DNA of 64,000 nucleotides from an uncultured Sphingomonadaceae bacterium (GCA_947496865.1 CANMEE010000001.1:372001-436000), one strand, 5' to 3'; counted from the first letter of the stretch, positions 25,773 through 34,331 are shown. The notes: generated from the letters alone by a model not told the origin. Made by a program: numbers and translations.

Positions 25773-26171
25773 TTAAACGAGGACGTTCTCCCCGCTCATA
25801 TATACATAGACTTCCTGAAATTTTCCGTCGCGCATGCGCCAGAAATTGGTGTTGTTCAGCAATGTTACATTGCCGTCCGCATCGGTCAGTTCCGCGACAA
25901 AGCTGGCGGCGATCCGGCCGTTGGCTTCATCCACAGTGCAGTTAAAATCGCGATGAATGATGGTTTCATAAGCGCCGAAAAAATCTTCAAACATCCGCTT
26001 GATTTCGGCTTTGCCGCTGTGGCGAGTAAAGCTGGTCTGCACACAAAATAGAGCTTCATCATGGAAACAATCCAACGCAGCATCCATATTTTTCGCATCG
26101 ACATTGCCGAAATAGGTTTTCGTAGCAAATTCGATCAATTCTGCGCGGGATTGCCCGGGTTCATATTGCAT
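25773..26171 (-). CDS. NTF2-like (SnoaL-type) protein, copy 1
   Basis: 132 aa, no signal peptide. The cone-shaped NTF2 fold is suggested by YFGNVDAKNMDAALDCFHDEALF, GKAEIKRMFEDFF, and the strands ending NFWRMRDGKFQEVYVYMSGENVL. The fold hosts isomerases, hydratases and cyclases acting on small hydrophobic molecules (ketosteroid isomerase, SnoaL), with no common catalytic residue. The VYMSG-E/D-N ending is shared with the adjacent gene, so the two are tandem paralogues. The start shares one base with the upstream gene. Confidence 0.75.
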   Translation of the reverse strand: MQYEPGQSRAELIEFATKTYFGNVDAKNMDAALDCFHDEALFCVQTSFTRHSGKAEIKRMFEDFFGAYETIIHRDFNCTVDEANGRIAASFVAELTDADGNVTLLNNTNFWRMRDGKFQEVYVYMSGENVLV

Positions 26172-26602
26172 CAGGCATCTCCTTCTTTGAGCAGATTGTC
26201 GCCGCTCATATAGACAAAGACATGCTGAAACAGCCGGTCCTTACAATAGAAACGGTTACAATTTTCATAGCGCAGTTGGTCGCCGCCATTGGGCGTAATC
26301 AACACTGTAAACTGTGAACAGACGGCATTGGTTTCCGGATCAGCCACATGCACAAAATTACCATGCCAGATGGACTCAAAATCGGTGAACAGCTTTTCAA
26401 ACATCGCCCGGATCGCATCGCGACCTTCATGGATCGTGTTGGACGTTGCTTCATGAAGGATTGCATCCGGCGCAAAGCAATTGAGAACCTGCGTCATATT
26501 CTTGTTATCGACGCCGTCAAAATAGCGTTTTGTCACAATGTCGATGTAAAATGGATAGGGCAACGGTGTCTGCCCTGCCATGCCGGGTGTCCAATCTGCC
26601 AT
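26171..26602 (-). CDS. NTF2-like (SnoaL-type) protein, copy 2
   Basis: 143 aa from ATG 26602, which overlaps the racemase-like gene stop by one base; an upstream in-frame start at 26611 is unlikely. Same fold signature as its neighbour: YFDGVDNKNMTQVLNCFAPDAILHEATSN, GRDAIRAMFEKLF, and FQHVFVYMSGDNLL at the end. The protein has two more Cys residues than its neighbour. Being paired, translationally coupled and paralogous, the two may form a heteromer or handle two substrates. Function unknown. Confidence 0.75.
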   Translation of the reverse strand: MADWTPGMAGQTPLPYPFYIDIVTKRYFDGVDNKNMTQVLNCFAPDAILHEATSNTIHEGRDAIRAMFEKLFTDFESIWHGNFVHVADPETNAVCSQFTVLITPNGGDQLRYENCNRFYCKDRLFQHVFVYMSGDNLLKEGDA

Positions 26603-27354
26603 TAATACCATCCTTTTCTGATATCATCATCCTTAGGCACCTCTGGTGCCGGAAATGCTTTTTTGCTGTGCGTCAGGCCTAGTTCGATTAGCGTCTCGAG
26701 AAATTTATAGGCGACCTGCCCGGGGTTCAGGACCGGGATCGGCATATTGTCATCCAGAAATTTGGCAGACTGATGCATGGTTGTAGAGCCGAGCACGATC
26801 ACATCAGCGCCATCTTCCTCCATGGCAGCCGTTGCTTCGGCCTTCAGCTTGTCGAATATAACTTCCTCTTTGCCTGCAAGCAATTCTGTCACATCCGGGC
26901 GCGTGTCAATCGAACGTAGCGAAGCCACGCGGTCCCACCAGCCATATTCGTTGAGCGTCTTCTCGTAGAGGGGAAACCATTCGGGCCACATCGTGAGCAC
27001 GGTGAATTTCTTGCCGAGCATCATCGCCGCGGCAAAAGCCGCTTCGCCGGGCCCGACGACTGGAATGTTAAGCCGTGAACGGAGCGCCCGCATCCCGCTG
27101 TCGCTGACCGTATCAATCAGGACGCCAGCATAGCCCTCTTCTTCGGCCTTGATGCCCGCTTGAAACACGGTCCAGTCCATCAGCATTGTGTCGTGATAAC
27201 TGTCACCCAGAGCCGCACCCCACGGGACAGCAACAAATTCAGGCGCAAAACCCTCCCGGACGAAGTTAGCGGGCAATTGCTCTGCGCGAGCCGCAACCCC
27301 GGCTTCATCCATTGGGATCGGAACGATTACTTTGATGCGTTTGGCTTGGGTCAT
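26602..27354 (-). CDS. Asp/Glu/hydantoin racemase-like protein lacking both catalytic cysteines
   Basis: 250 aa from ATG 27354. The two-lobed Asp/Glu-racemase fold is visible: KVIVPIPMDEAG, EGYAGVLIDTVSDSGMRALRSRLNIPVVGPGEAAFAAAM, and DGADVIVLGSTTMHQSAKFL. In hydantoin racemase and maleate isomerase the two acid/base cysteines sit at the positions filled here by Thr82 (DTVSDSG; family A-C-F-G-D-P-G) and Ser190 (VLGSTTM; family LGCAGM). Standard two-cysteine chemistry is therefore unlikely. Upstream in-frame starts at 27366 (TTG) and 27381 (ATG) exist, the latter close to the operator. First gene of a three-gene operon. Confidence 0.78.
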   Translation of the reverse strand: MTQAKRIKVIVPIPMDEAGVAARAEQLPANFVREGFAPEFVAVPWGAALGDSYHDTMLMDWTVFQAGIKAEEEGYAGVLIDTVSDSGMRALRSRLNIPVVGPGEAAFAAAMMLGKKFTVLTMWPEWFPLYEKTLNEYGWWDRVASLRSIDTRPDVTELLAGKEEVIFDKLKAEATAAMEEDGADVIVLGSTTMHQSAKFLDDNMPIPVLNPGQVAYKFLETLIELGLTHSKKAFPAPEVPKDDDIRKGWY

Positions 27355-27386
27355 AGCGGTTGACAATACTCCCTCAACCATTCTTA

Positions 27387-27396
27387 TTGTATACAA
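27387..27396. promoter_or_regulatory. TTGTATACAA operator, divergent racemase/GntR promoter
   Basis: A perfect 10-bp palindrome lies between the racemase-like gene (minus) and the GntR-family regulator gene (plus, start 27461). The same core occurs at 29355-29364 in the next divergent promoter. FCD-type GntR regulators bind TnGTnnnACnA-like dyads, so self-regulation and control of the flanking operons is a reasonable inference. Confidence 0.7.
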
Positions 27397-27460
27397 AATC
27401 AACCCGTCAAGTAGAAACTGTTCGACCTATGACTAAAACTAGCCATAAGCTGCCCTGACT

Positions 27461-28123
27461 ATGACAGATCCGATCATGCCCGCATCCGAAACCGCCTATC
27501 AGAAAATCCGCGCGTTCATCTTGCAAGGCGAGGCGAGCCCCGGCATGCAATTGACAGAGGAAAAGCTGGCAGAGATATCAGGTGTTTCTCGTACCTCTGT
27601 GCGGGATGCCGTGCGGCGGCTGGAAAATGAGATGCTGGTTGTGCGCAGCGCATCGAAACGCCTGTCGGTGGCCGAATGGTCCGATGGAGAAGTGGACGAG
27701 ATGTTCACGTTAAGGGGTATGTTGGAAGCTCACGCCGCCGCCCGCGCTGCCCATCGCATTGATGGCGAGGCGCTGGATGATTTGCGCGCGATCAACAAGG
27801 AACTGAAAGACGCCGTAAAACAGTCACCGCCCGATGTGACCTCGTTTCTGTCGGCCAACCGCCGCTTTCACGACCTGATATTGCGATGCGCACAGTCACC
27901 ACGCTTAAGCAAGTTGATGCCAGCCTTGGTCGAACAACCTGTGGTTCGGCAGACCGCCCATCAATATTCCAAAACGCAGCTCAACCAATCAGCTGTTGAT
28001 CATGATGAACTAATTTCCGCTTTTGCTGCAAAAGATGCCAGTTGGGCAAAATCGGTCATGACTAGCCATATCAGGCGGGCGTTTCACTCTTTCAGCGTCA
28101 CCGCCACACCCGAATCCCTATAA
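27461..28123 (+). CDS. GntR-family transcriptional regulator, FCD domain (FadR subfamily)
   Basis: 220 aa. N-terminal winged helix with AYQKIRAFILQGEASPGMQLTEEKLAEISGVSRTSVRDAVRRLENEML, the classical GntR recognition helix. The C-terminal FCD domain carries the metal-binding pattern (NRRFHDLIL, DHDELISAF, TSHIRRAF), so it probably senses a carboxylate via a metal. Likely targets are the TTGTATACAA sites at 27387 and 29355 flanking it. Its stop is one base from the convergent CoA-transferase stop, with no visible terminator between them. Confidence 0.92.
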   Translation: MTDPIMPASETAYQKIRAFILQGEASPGMQLTEEKLAEISGVSRTSVRDAVRRLENEMLVVRSASKRLSVAEWSDGEVDEMFTLRGMLEAHAAARAAHRIDGEALDDLRAINKELKDAVKQSPPDVTSFLSANRRFHDLILRCAQSPRLSKLMPALVEQPVVRQTAHQYSKTQLNQSAVDHDELISAFAAKDASWAKSVMTSHIRRAFHSFSVTATPESL

Positions 28124-28124
28124 A

Positions 28125-29306
28125 TTAGATAATACCACGCTCTTCAAGGTCAGCCATTTTTGCGCTGTCCATACCCAGCAGTTCGCCATAAATCGCGTCA
28201 TTGTGAGCGCCGAGCTCAGGACCGATTGTTTCCACCTTACCGGGCGTCTCCGACAGCTTTGGTGCGACATTTTGCATAACAAAATTGTCATGCTGCGGGT
28301 GGTCCATGGCGACCAAAGCATCGCGGGCTTCGAAATGTGGGTCAGCCAGCATTTCCGGTGCCCGGAAAATATTGCCGGCTGGAACACCATTTGCCTCACA
28401 CAGATCCAGCACGTCCTGACTGTTTAAAGTCCGTGTCCAGACATTGATCAAATCATCCAGTTCGGTTTGATTCTCACCGCGAGCGACATGGGTCGCATAG
28501 CGCGGATCATCGCCCAATTCGGGCTGTCCCATCATGGCAGACATCCGTTTCCAAACACTGTCTTGATTGCCGCCGATTAAAACGCTCCCATCCTTGGTTT
28601 CATATACATTGGACGGGGCTATTTTCGGCAGGATGGAGCCAGTCCGTTCGCGAATATGGCCAGCGACTGTATATTCCGCGACAGTTGACTCCATATTGGC
28701 GAGCACAGCTTCATAAATAGCCGAGTCAACTACTTGCCCTTTACCGGTTACATGCCGGTGATGCAGTGCCATCATAGCGCCAAGGCAAGCATAGGTGGCT
28801 GCCAGCGAGTCACCAATTGACAGGCCAGCGCGGCTAGGCGGCCTATCTGGTTCGCCCGCGATATAGCGCATACCGCCCATTGCTTCGCCAATGGAGCCAT
28901 AGCCCGCGCGCGATGCATAAGGCCCCGTTTGACCATAGCCAGAGACCCGGATCATGATCAGTGCCTGATTAATCGCACTTAACTGTTCGTAGCCAAGGCC
29001 CCATTTTTCCATCGTTCCCGGACGAAAATTTTCCAGCAGAAAGTCACTTTTTTCGACCAGCTTCCTTACAATCTCCTGACCTTCCTTTTCTCGCAAATTA
29101 AGCGTAATTGACTTTTTATTGCGCCCGACGACCGAAAACCACAACGGTATTCCCTGTCCCCAACTGCGCATCGCATCGCCGACCTTTGGTGGTTCGATTT
29201 TGATAACTTCTGCGCCATGATCTCCCATGAGCTGACCGCAAAAGGGACCTGCAATTAGCTGCCCCATTTCGATCAACCTAAGTCCGGCCAGTGCCCCTTG
29301 CGCCAT
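28125..29306 (-). CDS. CaiB/BaiF family III CoA-transferase, copy 2
   Basis: 393 aa. GLRLIEMGQLIAGPFCGQLMGDHGAEVIKIEPP, GRNKKSITLNLREKEGQEIV, ENFRPGTMEKWGLGYE and AGYGSIGEAMGGMRYI place it in family III. Compared with copy 1 (ALDEVAQMMGG) the catalytic Asp position is Gly137 here, although many annotated members share the GYGSIGEAMGG variant, so another residue may serve. CAGGAGG lies upstream of its ATG (29306). Divergent from the lyase gene at 29370 across the TTGTATACAA operator. Confidence 0.88.
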   Translation of the reverse strand: MAQGALAGLRLIEMGQLIAGPFCGQLMGDHGAEVIKIEPPKVGDAMRSWGQGIPLWFSVVGRNKKSITLNLREKEGQEIVRKLVEKSDFLLENFRPGTMEKWGLGYEQLSAINQALIMIRVSGYGQTGPYASRAGYGSIGEAMGGMRYIAGEPDRPPSRAGLSIGDSLAATYACLGAMMALHHRHVTGKGQVVDSAIYEAVLANMESTVAEYTVAGHIRERTGSILPKIAPSNVYETKDGSVLIGGNQDSVWKRMSAMMGQPELGDDPRYATHVARGENQTELDDLINVWTRTLNSQDVLDLCEANGVPAGNIFRAPEMLADPHFEARDALVAMDHPQHDNFVMQNVAPKLSETPGKVETIGPELGAHNDAIYGELLGMDSAKMADLEERGII

Positions 29307-29353
29307 TAAAAAACCTCCTGCATGATGCTTTTTCTATACAAAGCACATTATAG

Positions 29354-29365
29354 ATTGTATACAAT
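29354..29365. promoter_or_regulatory. ATTGTATACAAT operator over a candidate leaderless promoter
   Basis: Perfect 12-bp palindrome in the gap between the divergent CoA-transferase (29306) and lyase (29370) starts, with an extra half site CTATACAA at 29334-29341. Its right half, TACAAT (29360-29365), matches a -10 box ending four bases before the ATG at 29370, so transcription could begin at or next to the start codon. No ribosome site is visible for that gene. Confidence 0.65.
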
Positions 29366-29369
29366 TTCT

Positions 29370-30290
29370 ATGGCGCATGAAAACCCTTTATCAGTCAACA
29401 TCGTTGAAGTCGGCCCACGCGACGGCTTGCAGAATGAGGCTGAGATTATTTCCACAGCGGACAAGCTGGGCCTGATCAATCATATGATAGACGCCGGTAT
29501 CCGCCGGATGGAAGTCGCGAGCTTCGTGCATCCCGGCCGCGTTCCTCAAATGGCAGATGCCGAAGCGGTGATCGAGGGCCTGCCTGACCGCGCCGATGTT
29601 TCCTATATCGGTCTGTGCCTGAACAAACGCGGCGTCTTGCGCGGACTCGCCACCAAAGAGGGGGGCAAGCGTGGGATTGATGAAGCCGGCTGTGTCATCG
29701 TCGCCAGCGACACATTTGGCGAGAAAAACCAAGGTCAGACGATCGCTGAAGGCATAAGGGAGAATCGCGAGATGATCCGCTTTGCGAAAGGCGAAGGTCT
29801 GAAAGCGCAGGTCACGATTTCGGCGGCCTTCGGCTGTCCGTTTGAAGGGCATGTCCCACCCGAAACCGTTTTAAACATCGCCCGCGAAATGGCCGAAGAA
29901 GAACCGCTTGAAATTGCACTCGCCGATACAATCGGTGTCGGTGTGCCAGGACAGGTAGAAGATTTGTTTGGCCGCCTTGGCGAAATACTGCCCGACAACA
30001 TAACCATGCGCGCGCATTTTCATGACACACGCAATACCGGCATTGCCAATGCATGGGCCGCTGTGCGGTCAGGCGTCTCAACCCTCGACGCGAGCCTTGG
30101 CGGACTCGGCGGCTGTCCGTTTGCGCCCAACGCAACGGGTAACATCGCCACCGAAGATCTGGTCAACCTGCTTGACCGGTCAGCGATCAATCACGGCGTT
30201 GATCTGGCCAAAGCCATCGCCACCAACCAATGGTTTGAAACAATATTGGACCGACCGCTACCCTCGCTCGTTGCGAGGGCAGAGGCTTGA
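29370..30290 (+). CDS. HMG-CoA-lyase-like aldolase/lyase, copy 2
   Basis: 306 aa from ATG 29370; an in-frame ATG at 29322 would place the operator inside the coding region. Family motifs: VEVGPRDGLQNEAEI, RAHFHDTRNTGIANA with the metal-binding His pair, and GGLGGCPFAPNATGN with the catalytic Cys. It resembles bona fide hydroxymethylglutaryl-CoA lyase closely, whereas copy 1 has diverged more. Its divergent partner is a CoA-transferase, repeating the transferase-lyase pairing seen at 16.8-19.0 kb. Hydantoinase genes follow after 31 bp, probably on the same transcript. Confidence 0.88.
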   Translation: MAHENPLSVNIVEVGPRDGLQNEAEIISTADKLGLINHMIDAGIRRMEVASFVHPGRVPQMADAEAVIEGLPDRADVSYIGLCLNKRGVLRGLATKEGGKRGIDEAGCVIVASDTFGEKNQGQTIAEGIRENREMIRFAKGEGLKAQVTISAAFGCPFEGHVPPETVLNIAREMAEEEPLEIALADTIGVGVPGQVEDLFGRLGEILPDNITMRAHFHDTRNTGIANAWAAVRSGVSTLDASLGGLGGCPFAPNATGNIATEDLVNLLDRSAINHGVDLAKAIATNQWFETILDRPLPSLVARAEA

Positions 30291-30321
30291 ATGCATCAAT
30301 TATAAAGAGAGAGAATGACAT

Positions 30322-32379
30322 ATGGGGTATCGACTAGGCGTTGATGTCGGGGGAACCTTTACCGATCTGCTGCTTTTCAATGATGAAACCGGACAATTCT
30401 GGCGCACGAAAACGCCGTCTACGCCTCATGACAGCTCCGAAGGCATATTAAATGGTGTGAACGCTATTTGTGAAGATGCGGATGTTAAGGCCAGCGAGAT
30501 CGAATATTTTCTCCACGGCACAACGGTCGCCACCAACGCAGTGCTGGAAGGCAAAGGCGCAAAAGTTGGCCTGATCACCACCGAGGGTTACCGCGATATC
30601 ATGCAGATTGCGCGCAGCTTTGTCCCCGGCGGCCTTGCCGCCTGGATTATCTGGCCCAAACCGCAACCTCTCGCGGCGCTGGAAGACACGGTTACTGTTA
30701 AAGAGCGCATGGGCGCCGATGGTGAAGAAGTCCGTCCCCTCGACGAGGCGAGTGTGACAACGGCCATTGAATATCTTAAAAAGCAGGGTGTGGAAGCGGT
30801 TACGGTCTCTTTGATGAACGCCTATACCAACGGCGCGCATGAAAGCCGTATTGGCGAAATGGTCGCAGCCGAAATGCCTGATGTTCCCTATTCGCTGAGC
30901 CACGAAGTGCTTCCTGAAATGCAGGAATATGAGCGGACGTTGACAACAGTCGCCAACGCGGCTGTCCGGCCGGTGGTGAGTAATTATGTGTCCAGTCTGC
31001 GCGCCAAGCTAGCCGACGCTGGGATGGCAGGACGGTTCTCGCTACTGCGTTCCGATGGCGGCCTGATGTCCTCCCAAAAAGCGGAAGAGCATCCCGTCAA
31101 CATCTTGATGTCCGGTCCGGCCGGCGGCGTTACAGGCGCTGTCTGGGTTGCAAAAAATGCGGGACTGAAGAACATCCTGACGCTGGACGTTGGCGGGACC
31201 TCTACCGACGTGGCGTTGATCGAAAAACTAGAACCGCGCCGAGTGCGCACAACCGAGGTTGGCCACTTGTCAGTGCGCGCCTCTTCGCTGGATGTGAAGA
31301 CGGTTGGCGCAGGCGGCGGTTCCATCGCCTATGTGCCAGAACTAACCGGTGCGCTGAGAGTGGGTCCGCAATCAGCTGGGGCAGTCCCCGGACCAGTGGC
31401 TTATGGCAAGGGCGGCGAAGAACCGACCGTCACCGACGCTAACGTCGTGCTCGGCTATCTACCGGAAAATTTACTCGGTGGCTCGTTCCAGCTGGATCGC
31501 GAAGGTGCCAAGAAATCAGTCCAGAAAATCGCCGACGCCCTTGGCATTGATCTAATGGCAGCCGCACGTGGTATCATTGATATTGTGAACGAAAATATGT
31601 TCGGTGCGCTGCGCATGATTTCTGTGCAGCAAGGCTATGACCCGCGCCATTTCGCTTTGATGGGATTTGGCGGAGCAGGGCCGCTGCACGTCAACGCAGT
31701 CGCAAGACTGATGGGAAGTTGGCCAGCTGTATCGCCGGTTTCTCCCGGGGTGCTCTGCGCTTTGGGCGACGCGACAACGCGGATGCGGACTGAGACAGCG
31801 CGCTCCTTCTCGCGCCTAGCGACAACCACTGATGCGTCGGAGCTCATCGCAATCCTGAAGGAAATGGCGGATCAAACCCGTGCGGAATTGCTGTCCGATG
31901 GCGTTGCAGAAGAAGACCTTACCAGCGAATTTGAAATCGACGTGCGCTATGCCGGACAAGCTTTTGAAGTGCCGTTGACGATTACGCCAGAAGTGCTGGA
32001 GCGCGATGGCATTGATGGCATATTGGCACGTTTTGATGAAGAACATCACCGGCTTTTCACCTTTAACATGGATACACCGCATGAGATTGTGAACCTGCGC
32101 GCAGTTGCGATGGGGCAATCACTCAACCTGCCAGCCGCAGAATTGCCCAAAGGCAATGGCGATCCATCGGACGCAAAAATCCGCGATCATAAATTATGGA
32201 TGGACGGCGCAGAACAAGACGGTGCGATTTATGATCGCGCCAAGCTGAAGCAAGGCGATGTGATCAATGGCCCGGCTGTTATTGTGGAAATGGATTCCAC
32301 CACCCTGATCGAAACAGGCTGCGTCGGCGAGGTCGACGCAGTTGGCAATATCCTCATCAATTTGGCGGAGGGACAGTAA
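30322..32379 (+). CDS. hyuA: Hydantoinase/oxoprolinase family protein, A subunit
   Basis: 685 aa. The ASKHA-type ATP-binding motifs DVGGTFTDLLLF (N-terminal) and LDVGGTSTDVALI (about residue 290), together with HGTTVATNAVLEGKGAKVGLITTEGYRD, are diagnostic for HyuA / N-methylhydantoinase A / acetophenone carboxylase-type subunits. The family couples ATP cleavage to hydrolysis of a cyclic amide or carboxylation of a ketone. The B subunit follows after one base. It sits in the GntR-controlled block. Which cyclic amide or ketone is used is not visible. Confidence 0.92.
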   Translation: MGYRLGVDVGGTFTDLLLFNDETGQFWRTKTPSTPHDSSEGILNGVNAICEDADVKASEIEYFLHGTTVATNAVLEGKGAKVGLITTEGYRDIMQIARSFVPGGLAAWIIWPKPQPLAALEDTVTVKERMGADGEEVRPLDEASVTTAIEYLKKQGVEAVTVSLMNAYTNGAHESRIGEMVAAEMPDVPYSLSHEVLPEMQEYERTLTTVANAAVRPVVSNYVSSLRAKLADAGMAGRFSLLRSDGGLMSSQKAEEHPVNILMSGPAGGVTGAVWVAKNAGLKNILTLDVGGTSTDVALIEKLEPRRVRTTEVGHLSVRASSLDVKTVGAGGGSIAYVPELTGALRVGPQSAGAVPGPVAYGKGGEEPTVTDANVVLGYLPENLLGGSFQLDREGAKKSVQKIADALGIDLMAAARGIIDIVNENMFGALRMISVQQGYDPRHFALMGFGGAGPLHVNAVARLMGSWPAVSPVSPGVLCALGDATTRMRTETARSFSRLATTTDASELIAILKEMADQTRAELLSDGVAEEDLTSEFEIDVRYAGQAFEVPLTITPEVLERDGIDGILARFDEEHHRLFTFNMDTPHEIVNLRAVAMGQSLNLPAAELPKGNGDPSDAKIRDHKLWMDGAEQDGAIYDRAKLKQGDVINGPAVIVEMDSTTLIETGCVGEVDAVGNILINLAEGQ

Positions 32380-32380
32380 A

Positions 32381-34246
32381 ATGCCTGCAACAATCATTGA
32401 AACCAACGATACGCCTTTCAAAAAAATCGATATTGATCCGGTCACGCTGGATATTATCGAAAATGCCTTGCGCAATGCCCGGATTGAGATGGATGCGACA
32501 CTCGTACGGACAGCCATGTCGCCAGGCATTCGCGAACAGGGTGATGCCTTTCCTCTAATCGCTGATCATACCGGCAAGATGATTGTCGGACAGTTTGGCA
32601 GCTTTATCGACGGTTTCCTGCGTCTCTATGACGGTACGCTGGAAGATGGCGATATGATCTTCCTGTCTGATCCTTATAGCTGCGACGGCGCGGTCAGCCA
32701 CAATAATGACTGGCTGATCCTATTACCCATTTTCAAGGATGGCCGTTTAATCGCCTATACCGCCATGTTTGGACATCAATCCGATATCGGCGGAAAAGTG
32801 GTCGGCTCCATGCCGATTGACGCCAAATCAATCTTTGAAGAAGGCGTTCGCATACCGCCTGTCAAAATCTGGAAAAAAGGCGAATATAACGAAGATTTGA
32901 TGAAGCTCGTTATGCACCAAACCAGAAAACCTGATTGGTGTCAGGCCGATTTAAACGCGATTATTGCATCCTGCCGTGTGGCGGCACGCCGCGTTATTGA
33001 AATGGCGGATCGTTTCGGTGATGACGTCTATGTTTCGGCGACACAGGAATTGCTGGCCCGCAATCATCGGGCGATGAAAACATTGATCGGTCAGGCTATC
33101 GGCGAAGAGCCGGTCAGCTTCGAAGACTATATCTGTGATGATGGTATTGGCGCTGGCCCTTATAAGATAAAGTGCACGATGCGGCGCGAAGGCGAGAAGG
33201 TCATTCTCGATTTTGAGGGGACCGATCCGCAAAGTGGCGCTTCCATCAATTTCTTGCTCAATGAAAATATGTTCAAGATGTTCTTCGGCATTTACATGAT
33301 CATGGTTTTCGATCCGCAAATTCTGTTCAACGACGGTTTCTATGATCTGATTGAAGTGCGGATTCCCGAAGGATCACTACTCAAACCCAAATTCCCGGCT
33401 GCGCTCTCTGGACGCACACACGCGCTGGGGCGCATTTTCGATATTCTCGGCGGGTTGCTGGGTCAGAAGACGCCCGAATTCCTTAACGCAGCAGGATTTT
33501 CGTCGTCACCACATCTGTTCTATTCCGGCAATGACAAAAATGGCGATTGGTTCCAGTTGTTTCAAATTGGCTTTGGCGGGATACCGGGTCGTCCTCTGGG
33601 CGACGGACCAGATGGTCACTCGCTATGGCCCGGCTTTACCAATGTACCCAATGAATTTCTCGAGCGCTATTTCCCATTGCGCATCGAACGCTATGAGACA
33701 GCGCAGGATAGCGGCGGCGCAGGATTGCACCGCGGCGGCAACGGCATTCACCTGACCTATCGTTTCCTCGCCGGTGGGACTATTTCCATCCATGATGATC
33801 GTTGGTTCGTTCCGCCATGGGGCGTAAACGGCGGTGAACCTGGAAAACGAGCTCGTAAGATTCTTGAAAAAGCAGATGGCACGAGCACGATCGTCGCCAA
33901 TAAGGTGGAAGAAATCACGGTCGCAGAGGGTGACCAGTTACACTTCGTCACATGGGGCGGCGGCGGATGGGGCAACCCATTGGAACGCGATCCAGAAATG
34001 GTAGCGTTAGAAATCCGTCAAGGCCTGGTCAGTGTCGATGGAGCGCGGGAATATGGCGTCGTCATGGCGAGCGATGGAACAGTGGACCAGTCCGCTACGA
34101 GCAGTCTGCGTGCCGATATGGCGAGTAAAATTGTCGAAACAGACAGCCCGTTTAATTTCGGACCGGATATCGAAACGCTGCGCGCCAATTGTCTGGAAGA
34201 AACCGGCCTGCCTGCCCCCATCCAACCGGGCCATATCGCCGCCTAA
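32381..34246 (+). CDS. hyuB: Hydantoinase/oxoprolinase family protein, B subunit
   Basis: 621 aa from ATG 32381, directly after the HyuA stop and preceded by GGAGGGACAG; an upstream in-frame start lies inside hyuA. Recognisable HyuB segments: DIDPVTLDIIENALRNARIEMDATLVRTAMSPGIREQGDAFPLI, FLSDPYSCDGAVSHNNDWLIL, and GGAGLHRGGNGIHLTYRF. It forms the catalytic complex with HyuA. Downstream, two short hairpins separate it from the SDR gene. Confidence 0.92.
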   Translation: MPATIIETNDTPFKKIDIDPVTLDIIENALRNARIEMDATLVRTAMSPGIREQGDAFPLIADHTGKMIVGQFGSFIDGFLRLYDGTLEDGDMIFLSDPYSCDGAVSHNNDWLILLPIFKDGRLIAYTAMFGHQSDIGGKVVGSMPIDAKSIFEEGVRIPPVKIWKKGEYNEDLMKLVMHQTRKPDWCQADLNAIIASCRVAARRVIEMADRFGDDVYVSATQELLARNHRAMKTLIGQAIGEEPVSFEDYICDDGIGAGPYKIKCTMRREGEKVILDFEGTDPQSGASINFLLNENMFKMFFGIYMIMVFDPQILFNDGFYDLIEVRIPEGSLLKPKFPAALSGRTHALGRIFDILGGLLGQKTPEFLNAAGFSSSPHLFYSGNDKNGDWFQLFQIGFGGIPGRPLGDGPDGHSLWPGFTNVPNEFLERYFPLRIERYETAQDSGGAGLHRGGNGIHLTYRFLAGGTISIHDDRWFVPPWGVNGGEPGKRARKILEKADGTSTIVANKVEEITVAEGDQLHFVTWGGGGWGNPLERDPEMVALEIRQGLVSVDGAREYGVVMASDGTVDQSATSSLRADMASKIVETDSPFNFGPDIETLRANCLEETGLPAPIQPGHIAA

Positions 34247-34319
34247 CACTAATCCTTCTATTAGTGATCCTTCTGTTAGTGGACTTCCCCTTTGTCGCCG
34301 ATAATCTGGGCGACAAAGG
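34247..34319 (+). promoter_or_regulatory. Two hairpins before the SDR gene, the second covering its ribosome site
   Basis: Hairpin 1: CACTAAT (34247-34253) pairs with ATTAGTG (34260-34266). Hairpin 2: CCTTTGTCGCC (34289-34299) pairs perfectly with GGCGACAAAGG (34309-34319), with a nine-base loop. Its 3' arm runs into the AAGGAGAGG ribosome site (34316-34323) of the gene at 34332. It could be an attenuating structure or a processing or termination site; there is no T-run. Confidence 0.55.
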
Positions 34320-34331
34320 AGAGGTTTTCTT

